Positions 1 through 4,405 of a DNA stretch of 5,271 nt are shown here, piece after piece. A program made the position numbers and the translations under genes. This DNA comes from DATJZH01 sp035499215 (GTDB lineage: Bacteria > Actinomycetota > Actinomycetes > Streptosporangiales > Streptosporangiaceae): assembly GCA_035499215.1 (NCBI GenBank), contig DATJZH010000388.1, positions 1 to 5,271 on the forward strand, read 5' to 3'. Positions within the stretch are counted from its first letter, which is position 1. Each line of letters starts with the position of its first letter. The notes under the pieces are model-generated. The model saw only the letters and a program-made list of their open reading frames with translations, had not been told where the DNA came from and ran no database searches.

Positions 1-19
1 GCAGATTCCCGGCTCGCGG

Positions 20-895
20 CTACTCGACAATCTTGGAGATCGGGATCTCCAGGATGTCCCGGCCGCCGGCCGCCTTGAGCGCGGGGATCAGCGTGTTGAC
101 ACCGCGCTTGGGCACCACCGCCTCGACGGCGTGCATGCCGCCGCGGGCCAGCGAGGTGATCGTGGGCGAGGTCATGGCCGGCAGCATGGCGGTGACCGCG
201 GACAGCTGGCCGTCCACCACGTTGAGCTTGAGCAGCACGTTGCCGCGGGCCCGGATGGCGCCGCGCAGCAGCAGCGCGATGTCCTGCATGGCAGCGCGCT
301 TGCCCTCGTCGGCGTGCGCGGCCGGATTAGCGACCAGCTCGGTATAGCTGGTCAGCAGCGTGTCCAGGATCCGCAGCCCGTTGCGGCGCAGCGACGAGCC
401 GGTCTCGGTGAGATCGACGATCGCGTCCACGATGTCGGGCACCTTGGCCTCGGTCGCGCCGTAGGACGGGATCACTACCGCCCTGACGCCGTGGGCGGCC
501 AGGTACCGGCGGGTCAGGGCGGGGAACTCCGTCGAGATCCGCACGCCCTCGGGCAGGTCAGCCGGCGACTGCCAGCCCGCGCTGGCCGGCACGGCGAGCA
601 CCACCCGGACCGGATCCGATGTGACCTTGGAGTACTGCAGCTCGCCCAGCGAGGTGACTTCGGCACCGGTCTCGGTGATCCAGTCCCGGCCGGTGATGCC
701 GAACTCGAACAGGCCCTGCTCGACGTAGGACGGGATTTCCTGCGGCCGCAGGAACCGGACCCGGTCAATCCGCGGGTCGTCGATCGTCGCGTGATAGTCG
801 CGGTCCGAGGACCGCCGGACCGTCAGGTCGGCCGCGTCGAACAGCTCAAGCGTCGCCCGCTCCAGCGAGCCCTTCGGCAATACCAGCGACAGCAA
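20..895 (-). CDS. hisG: ATP phosphoribosyltransferase, long form (HisG)
   Basis: HisG catalyses the first and committed step of histidine synthesis in the cytoplasm, joining ATP and PRPP to give phosphoribosyl-ATP, and is feedback-inhibited by histidine. The 291-residue product opens with the family N-terminus (LSLVLPKGSLER), has FEFGITGRDW at about 63-72, and carries the PRPP-binding signature at about 149-171 (EAKVPDIVDAIV followed by DLTETGSSLRR). Residues from about 215 to the end form the extra C-terminal ACT-like domain (MHAVEAVVPKRGVNTLIPAL) found only in the long form, so no HisZ partner is expected. The start is TTG; an AAGGG motif (903-907) lies 7 nt upstream, and the protein aligns with the family from its first residues. 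The stop is TAG. The gene follows lysA on the same strand after 128 bp. The usual actinobacterial partner hisE is not directly upstream. Family assignment is very secure; the exact start is likely. Confidence 0.97.
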   Translation of the reverse strand: MLSLVLPKGSLERATLELFDAADLTVRRSSDRDYHATIDDPRIDRVRFLRPQEIPSYVEQGLFEFGITGRDWITETGAEVTSLGELQYSKVTSDPVRVVLAVPASAGWQSPADLPEGVRISTEFPALTRRYLAAHGVRAVVIPSYGATEAKVPDIVDAIVDLTETGSSLRRNGLRILDTLLTSYTELVANPAAHADEGKRAAMQDIALLLRGAIRARGNVLLKLNVVDGQLSAVTAMLPAMTSPTITSLARGGMHAVEAVVPKRGVNTLIPALKAAGGRDILEIPISKIVE

Positions 896-902
896 CGGAA
901 AG

Positions 903-907
903 CCCTT
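903..907 (-). promoter_or_regulatory. Ribosome binding site deciding the hisG TTG start
   Basis: On the minus strand AAGGG (inside GAAGGG) lies 7 nt before the TTG at 893-895, a normal Shine-Dalgarno spacing. The only nearby ATG (912-914) is in a different frame and opens a 22-codon ORF that ends at 846. The TTG is therefore the best hisG start despite being a rare codon. Confidence 0.6.
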
Positions 908-985
908 CGTTCATAACGGCACCCGCTGCTGACTCTAGCCGCTAGCCCCGGTCACCGCCGCGCCGCCGGCTGCCGCCCGGTGTTC

Positions 986-1014
986 ACGTTAGGGGCGCCG
1001 CCGGCCGCGCCCAA
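986..1014 (-). promoter_or_regulatory. Possible hisG promoter in the lysA-hisG gap
   Basis: Reading the minus strand, TTGGGC (1009-1014) and TAACGT (986-991) are separated by 17 nt, a sigma70-like arrangement with a TANNNT -10 box typical of actinobacteria. It would give an 80-90-nt hisG leader. A second candidate -10 box, TAGAGT (932-937), is closer to the gene but lacks a well-spaced -35. Which is used, if either, cannot be decided from sequence. The first candidate overlaps the hairpin at 993-1012. Confidence 0.3.
993..1012 (-). terminator. GC hairpin downstream of lysA, possible terminator
   Basis: The arms GGGCGC and GCGCCC (993-998 and 1007-1012) are perfectly complementary around an 8-nt loop and begin 11 bp past the lysA stop codon. 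There is no U tract, so this would be a weak or non-canonical terminator of the kind often proposed in high-GC genomes. In DNA this rich in G and C such short stems also arise by chance. Confidence 0.3.
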
Positions 1015-1023
1015 GGCCGGCGC

Positions 1024-2445
1024 TCATCCGGCGTCCAGGCTGAGCAGGTCGGCTGCTGTCTCCCGGCGCAGCAGTACCCGGGCGGTGCCGTCCCGGACCG
1101 CGACCACGCCGGGGCGCGGCACGTGATTGTAGTTGCTGGCCATCGACCGGCAGTAGGCGCCGGTCGCCGCCACCGCGATGAGGTCGCCGGGCGTCAGGTC
1201 GCCGGGCAGGTAAGCGTCACGGACGACGATGTCCCCGCTCTCGCAGTGCCTGCCGACCAGCCGGCAGAGCATGGCCGGCGCGGCGGACTCCCGTGAGGCG
1301 AGCACGCAGGTGTAGTCCGCGTCGTAGAGCGCGGTACGGATGTTGTCGCTCATCCCGCCGTCCACGCTGACGTAGGTGCGCAGGCCGTCGACGTCCTTGA
1401 CGGTGCCGACCGCGTAGATGGTGATCGTGCCAGGTCCGGCGATCGCCCGGCCGGGCTCGACGATGAGCCGCGGCAGGGGCAGTCCCGCCAGGCGGCACTG
1501 GCTGGCCATGATGTCGCGCAGGCTGCGGGCGATGACCTGGATGTCGGCCGGGTCGTCAGCTTCGGTGTAGGCGATGCCGAACCCGCCGCCGAGGTTGAGC
1601 TCGCTGATGCTGATGCCGTGCTGATCGCGGATGCGGACCGCGAGCTCGAGCACCCGGTGCGCGGCTACCTCGAAACCCGCCGTGTCATAGATCTGTGACC
1701 CGATGTGCGAGTGCAGGCCGGCGAGCTCCAGCGCCGGGCAGGCAAGCACCTGCCGGACTGCCTCGTCCGCCGCCCCCGACCCCAGCGAGAAGCCGAATTT
1801 CTGGTCGTCGTGCGCCGTGGCGACGAACTCGTGCGCGGCAGCCTCCACGCCGGTGGTCACCCGGACGAGCACCCGCAGCCGCTGCGCCGGGTCGCCCGGT
1901 CCGCGGCCGTTCACCGCGCCGATGCGGCTCGCGATGGCCGTGAGCCGGGCGATCTCCTCCAGTGAGTCCGCGACGATATGCCCGACGCCGACCGCCACGG
2001 CCCGCTCTAGTTCGGAAAGAAGCTTGTTGCTGCCGTGCAAAGTGATCATCTCGGGCGGCACGCCTGCCTGGAGCGCGACCTCGAGCTCGCCGCCGGTGCA
2101 CACATCGACGCCGAGGCCCTCCTCGCTGACCCAGCGCAGCACCCCGCGGCAGCAGAACGCCTTGGCCGCGTAGAACACCCCGGCAGCGGGGCCGAACGCC
2201 TCGTGAAAGTCCCGGCACCGGCCGCGGAAATCGTCCTCATCGAGAGCGAACAGCGGCGTGCCGAAGTCGCGGGCCAGCTCGCGCGCGTCGATGCCGCCAA
2301 GCTCGAGCGCGCCGCGCACGCGCCGCGCGCTGCGCGGCCAGATCGCCGGGTCAACCGCGTTGACATCGGCCGGCGCCGGCGGCGGCCGCTCTGGCGGCTC
2401 CATCTCGGCATGCCGCGGGCCCGCCGGGTGCGCGATTCGGCTCAT
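1024..2445 (-). CDS. lysA: Diaminopimelate decarboxylase (LysA)
   Basis: LysA is a PLP enzyme that decarboxylates meso-diaminopimelate to L-lysine, the last step of the pathway, drawing on the same DAP pool as peptidoglycan. The 473-residue protein is a fold-type III (alanine racemase-like) decarboxylase. Lys95 in FYAAKAFCC is the expected Schiff-base lysine, followed by GVDVCTGGE (112-120), LHSHIGSQI (244-252) with the PLP-stacking histidine, the phosphate-binding GGGFG (286-290) and EPGR (330-333). The C-terminal beta-barrel supplies CESGD (401-405) and GAYCRSMASNYN (429-440), with the catalytic Cys401 and Tyr431. The ATG start has AGGGAG just upstream and gives MSRIAHPAGPRHAE, which resembles Streptomyces LysA as I remember it. 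The length is near the upper end for the family. A Gly/Pro-rich stretch at about 176-188 looks like a small insertion before RVLVRVTTGVEA. All key residues are present. Unlike the common arrangement, hom, thrC and thrB do not follow; hisG does. Confidence 0.98.
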   Translation of the reverse strand: MSRIAHPAGPRHAEMEPPERPPPAPADVNAVDPAIWPRSARRVRGALELGGIDARELARDFGTPLFALDEDDFRGRCRDFHEAFGPAAGVFYAAKAFCCRGVLRWVSEEGLGVDVCTGGELEVALQAGVPPEMITLHGSNKLLSELERAVAVGVGHIVADSLEEIARLTAIASRIGAVNGRGPGDPAQRLRVLVRVTTGVEAAAHEFVATAHDDQKFGFSLGSGAADEAVRQVLACPALELAGLHSHIGSQIYDTAGFEVAAHRVLELAVRIRDQHGISISELNLGGGFGIAYTEADDPADIQVIARSLRDIMASQCRLAGLPLPRLIVEPGRAIAGPGTITIYAVGTVKDVDGLRTYVSVDGGMSDNIRTALYDADYTCVLASRESAAPAMLCRLVGRHCESGDIVVRDAYLPGDLTPGDLIAVAATGAYCRSMASNYNHVPRPGVVAVRDGTARVLLRRETAADLLSLDAG

Positions 2446-2696
2446 GACACTCCCTGGTTAATGGCCCGGCCACCAGCCAGTAGGGCGCCGACAGCCATGG
2501 GCGCGCCGACAGCGACTGCGGTGCCGCCTCGTGCGGGGCTGACGGCCAGCGCGCGGCCGGCCGTCAGTACGGAGAACTCATTCGCTCGCCGGGAAGATCC
2601 TAGCCGCACCGCGCGCATCTGTTGCCGCCCGGACGCCGTGCGGTGGCGCCGCAGCCGAAAGAGATGCGCGCTGACCGCGCCGGCGAGCGCTGCCAC
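2442..2696 (-). CDS. Doubtful small ORF overlapping the lysA start, unknown function
   Basis: This 84-codon frame starts with GTG and ends in TGA that overlaps the lysA ATG as ATGA, the classic translational-coupling arrangement. I recognise no family. The first 20 residues are hydrophobic and then basic (AALAGAVSAHLF then RLRRHR), like the end of a single membrane helix. The frame stays open back to the MFS stop at 2775, and the codons just before the GTG read RRIELVVIAVA, which would complete a helix, but no ATG, GTG or TTG lies there. The first 30 or so codons have GC-rich third positions; later ones (CTA, GGA, TCT, CGA, AAT, GTA) do not. No Shine-Dalgarno precedes the GTG, and a good -10 box (2597-2602) lies inside. 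It is more likely lysA leader DNA, or a decayed membrane peptide gene, than a functional gene. Confidence 0.25.
   Translation of the reverse strand: MAALAGAVSAHLFRLRRHRTASGRQQMRAVRLGSSRRANEFSVLTAGRALAVSPARGGTAVAVGAPMAVGALLAGGRAINQGVS
2449..2454 (-). promoter_or_regulatory. lysA ribosome binding site next to a small hairpin
   Basis: AGGGAG on the minus strand lies about 3 nt from the lysA ATG, a strong but rather close Shine-Dalgarno match. Immediately upstream, CTGGT and ACCAG (2472-2476 and 2454-2458) can pair around a 13-nt loop, and the downstream arm runs into the first base of the site. Folding could modestly limit ribosome access, but the stem has only 5 bp and this is inference. Confidence 0.5.
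2485..2513. repeat. 11-bp direct repeat in the lysA leader
   Basis: GCGCCGACAGC occurs at 2485-2495 and again at 2503-2513, a period of 18 bp. It lies in the predicted lysA 5' leader. It could be a repeated protein-binding site, a remnant of local duplication, or chance in GC-rich DNA. Confidence 0.45.
2539..2567 (-). promoter_or_regulatory. Perfect 9-bp-stem hairpin in the lysA leader
   Basis: CTGACGGCC and GGCCGTCAG form arms of 9 perfectly paired bases around an 11-nt loop, about 95 nt before the lysA start and 20-50 nt after the predicted transcription start. It could act as an attenuator stem, an mRNA-stabilising structure or an operator dyad. No U tract follows, so a simple intrinsic terminator is unlikely. 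The inverted repeat is seen directly; its role is unknown. Confidence 0.5.
2597..2625 (-). promoter_or_regulatory. Candidate lysA promoter
   Basis: On the minus strand TAGGAT (2597-2602) is an excellent actinobacterial -10 match (TANNNT). A weak -35, GCAACA (2620-2625), sits 17 nt upstream. Transcription would start near 2590 and give a leader of roughly 145 nt containing the 2539-2567 hairpin. The strong -10 box inside the 2442-2696 frame is the main reason to doubt that frame as a gene. Confidence 0.45.
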
Positions 2697-2732
2697 GGCG
2701 ATGACGACCAGTTCGATGCGCCGGGCGGGCCC

Positions 2733-2756
2733 GCCGGGCCGCAGGCCAGACCCGGC
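2733..2756 (-). terminator. GC hairpin after the MFS gene, possible terminator
   Basis: The arms GCCGGG and CCCGGC (2733-2738 and 2751-2756) pair perfectly over a 12-nt loop, beginning 18 bp past the MFS stop codon. There is no U tract. It is adjacent to the palindrome GGCGGGCCCGCC (2724-2735). Either could slow polymerase and separate the exporter transcript from lysA, but the base composition makes chance stems common. Confidence 0.25.
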
Positions 2757-2774
2757 CGGGCCGGAACGCCAGGG

Positions 2775-4310
2775 TCACGACCGCTGGTCGGGCTCCGGCT
2801 CGAGCGGCGGCGCTCCGACCGCGCAGCATGTCTGGCATTCCGGCCGCGCGACCAGGCGGCCGGGGGCGGGCCGCAGCACGTCATTGTCAATCGTCGCCGC
2901 CGACAGCAGGGCGCCGGCCAGCAGCAGCCCCGCACAGATCAGCATCGCGGTGCGGAAGCCGGCGCTGAACAGCACCGCGGAGTGATAGCTCGCCGCGCCG
3001 AGGCCCGCGGCGGCGGGCAGCCCGGCCACGGCGAGCAGGCCGGCCGCCCTGGCCACCGCGTTGTTCACGCCGCTCGCCACCCCGGCGTGCCGGACGTCGG
3101 CGCTGGCCAGCACCGTTGCGGTGAGCGGGGCGACGGTCATCGTCAGGCCGAGCCCGAAGACAATGACGGCCGGCAGCACGTCGGTGAGGTAGGAGGCCCG
3201 CACGCCGATGCGCGTCATCAGCAGGACGCCACCCGCGCAGATGGCCGTGCCCGCCGCCATCAGCCAGCGCGGTCCGATGCGCTGGGCGAGTGCGCCAGAG
3301 CGCGCTGACAGCGCCAGCATCAGGAGGGTGACCGGCAGCAGCGCCGCGCCGGCCGCCAGCGGCGTGAAGCCGGAAGCTACCTGCAGCTGCAGCACCAGCA
3401 GGAAGATCACTCCGCTGAGCGCGGCATAGACCAGGAAGGTCACCATGTTGACGGCGCTGAACTGCCGCGAGCCGAAAACGCTCAGCGGCAGCATCGGCGC
3501 GGTCTGGCTCGATGGGCGCCCCCGCCGCCGCTCCAGGGTGAGGAATGCGAGGAATGCGGCGGCGCCGATGATCCCGGCGAGCACCGGCCCGGCGCGGCTG
3601 CCCGGCCGTTCCGGTGCGTCGATCAGGGCATAAGTGATCCCGGCAAGCGCGAGCGCGGCGAGCCCGGCGCCGGCCACGTCGAACTTGCCGCCAGCCGACG
3701 GGTCGCTGCTCTCGGTCACATGCCAGACGGTCACGGCGAGCACCACGGCCGCCAGCGGCAGGTTCAGCAGGAACACCCATCGCCAGCCGACCGCCGCCAC
3801 GATCCAGCCGCCGAGCAGCGGTCCGACCGCGCCGGCCACTCCGCCCAGGCCGGACCAGGCGCCCACCGCGCGCGGCCGGTCGTCCGGGGCAAAGGTGGCC
3901 TGGATGATCGCGAGCGAGCCGGGGGTCAGCAGCGCGCCGCCGACGCCCTGCAGGGCGCGCGCCGCGATCAGCACCCCGACGTTCGGGGCGACCCCGCACA
4001 GCAGCGACGCGAGCGCGAACCATATGGTGCCGACGACGAACATCTTCCGCCGCCCGTAGCTGTCCCCGAGCGTGCCGCCGAGCAGCAGCAACCCGGCCAG
4101 GGTGAGCGTGTAGGCGTTCACCACCCACTGCAGGCCGGCGATGCTGGCGTGGAAGTCCCGCCCGATGGCCGGGAGCGCGATGCCGACCACGGTCGCGTCG
4201 AGGGCGGCCATGCCCGAGCCGAGCACGGTGGCGGTCACCGTCCACCGGCCCGGCACGGTCTTCAGCCGCAGGGCCGGGCTCGCCGGCAGGGCCGCCGCGG
4301 TTTCGGTCAT
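2775..4310 (-). CDS. MFS exporter, DHA2 (EmrB/QacA) family, 14 membrane helices
   Basis: This is a 511-residue inner-membrane proton-coupled exporter of the 14-helix drug:H+ antiporter type; the substrate cannot be read from sequence. Residues 37-47 (LDATVVGIALP) in helix 1 are the DHA2 signature. Motif A is GTLGDSYGRRK (79-89), between helices 2 and 3. Motif C is GLGGVAGAVGPLLGG (154-168) in helix 5, the antiporter motif. WRWVFLLNLP (176-185) follows in helix 6, and SGVNNAVARAAG (413-424) lies late in the protein as in relatives. About 14 hydrophobic segments fit the length. After the last helix (to about 473) comes a soluble tail with a CxxCC cluster (Cys492, 495, 496) and APPLEPEP. The start is ATG at 4308-4310, with a -10 box 6 nt upstream and no well-placed Shine-Dalgarno, so the mRNA is probably leaderless. 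The gene is divergent from lnt and upstream of lysA on the same strand. No TetR- or MarR-type regulator is in view. The family is secure, the role unknown. Confidence 0.93.
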   Translation of the reverse strand: MTETAAALPASPALRLKTVPGRWTVTATVLGSGMAALDATVVGIALPAIGRDFHASIAGLQWVVNAYTLTLAGLLLLGGTLGDSYGRRKMFVVGTIWFALASLLCGVAPNVGVLIAARALQGVGGALLTPGSLAIIQATFAPDDRPRAVGAWSGLGGVAGAVGPLLGGWIVAAVGWRWVFLLNLPLAAVVLAVTVWHVTESSDPSAGGKFDVAGAGLAALALAGITYALIDAPERPGSRAGPVLAGIIGAAAFLAFLTLERRRGRPSSQTAPMLPLSVFGSRQFSAVNMVTFLVYAALSGVIFLLVLQLQVASGFTPLAAGAALLPVTLLMLALSARSGALAQRIGPRWLMAAGTAICAGGVLLMTRIGVRASYLTDVLPAVIVFGLGLTMTVAPLTATVLASADVRHAGVASGVNNAVARAAGLLAVAGLPAAAGLGAASYHSAVLFSAGFRTAMLICAGLLLAGALLSAATIDNDVLRPAPGRLVARPECQTCCAVGAPPLEPEPDQRS

Positions 4311-4316
4311 GCCCCT

Positions 4317-4344
4317 AACCTAGCCCGAACGAGCCTGGTCTCAC
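4317..4344 (-). promoter_or_regulatory. Predicted leaderless promoter of the MFS gene
   Basis: On the minus strand GTGAGA (4339-4344, 4 of 6 to TTGACA) and TAGGTT (4317-4322, TANNNT) are separated by 16 nt. The -10 box ends 6 nt before the ATG, so transcription should begin at or within a base or two of the start codon, giving a leaderless mRNA, a common form in actinobacteria. Confidence 0.55.
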
Positions 4345-4347
4345 GGC

Positions 4348-4358
4348 CCCGTAACGGG
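4348..4358. promoter_or_regulatory. Dyad between the divergent promoters, possible operator
   Basis: CCCGTAACGGG has perfect 5-bp arms around a single central base and lies between the -35 boxes of the MFS gene and lnt. An outer pair of 6-bp arms, AGCCCG (4322-4327) and CGGGCT (4355-4360), also brackets the MFS promoter. The position suits a regulator acting on one or both genes, but no regulator gene is in the window and the dyad is short. Confidence 0.3.
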
Positions 4359-4370
4359 CTGGGCGCTGGC

Positions 4371-4399
4371 GTGACGCACGCGCATCCGCCGGTTACGCT
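4371..4399 (+). promoter_or_regulatory. Predicted leaderless promoter of lnt
   Basis: GTGACG (4371-4376, sharing TGAC with TTGACA) and TACGCT (4394-4399, TANNNT) are spaced by 17 nt. The -10 box ends 6 nt before the GTG start codon, so the transcript should begin at that codon. The 9-bp dyad GCGTGACGC (4369-4377) overlaps the -35 box. Confidence 0.6.
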
Positions 4400-4405
4400 C
4401 TCAGG

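Larger units (their letters stand above)
2446..2774. other. MFS-lysA intergenic region, 329 bp, no confident gene
   Basis: Going from the MFS stop towards lysA on the minus strand, this stretch holds a GC hairpin (2733-2756), a 12-bp palindrome GGCGGGCCCGCC (2724-2735), a candidate promoter (2597-2625), a 9-bp-stem hairpin (2539-2567), an 11-bp direct repeat (2485-2495 and 2503-2513) and the lysA ribosome binding site. The part from about 2600 to 2445 is visibly less GC-biased than the flanking genes, as expected for a promoter and leader. I see no tRNA, no insertion-sequence ends and no recognisable lysine riboswitch core. Confidence 0.6.

Noticed and set aside
846..914. 22-codon minus-strand ORF starting at an ATG 19 nt before hisG and overlapping its start
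   Set aside because: It contains no histidine codons, so it is not a histidine attenuator peptide. The AAGGG at 903-907 lies within it and serves the TTG of hisG. Chance is the simplest explanation.
131..916. Plus-strand open frame (261 codons) opposite hisG
   Set aside because: The product is His/Arg/Gly/Gln-rich and domain-free, and it is fully antisense to an intact HisG with family motifs.
2446..2600. Lysine (L-box) riboswitch upstream of lysA
   Set aside because: The leader is about 145 nt, short for this class, and I could not find the conserved core or a multi-helix junction; only one long stem and short repeats are visible.
2724..2735. 12-bp palindrome GGCGGGCCCGCC as a dedicated operator
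   Set aside because: It is made only of G and C with no loop, in a run of similar GC palindromes such as CCCGGCCGGG at 2751-2760. Chance from base composition is sufficient.
2035..3308. Overlapping plus-strand frames (2035-2985 and 2622-3308) crossing lysA, the gap and the MFS gene
   Set aside because: They run antisense across two real genes and a promoter region, with Arg/Ala/Gly-biased translations and no recognisable domain.
2887..4245. Long minus-strand frame (452 codons) in another frame of the MFS gene
   Set aside because: The translation is Arg/Gly-rich without membrane helices or motifs, while the 2775-4310 frame has all DHA2 motifs. It is an out-of-frame shadow.
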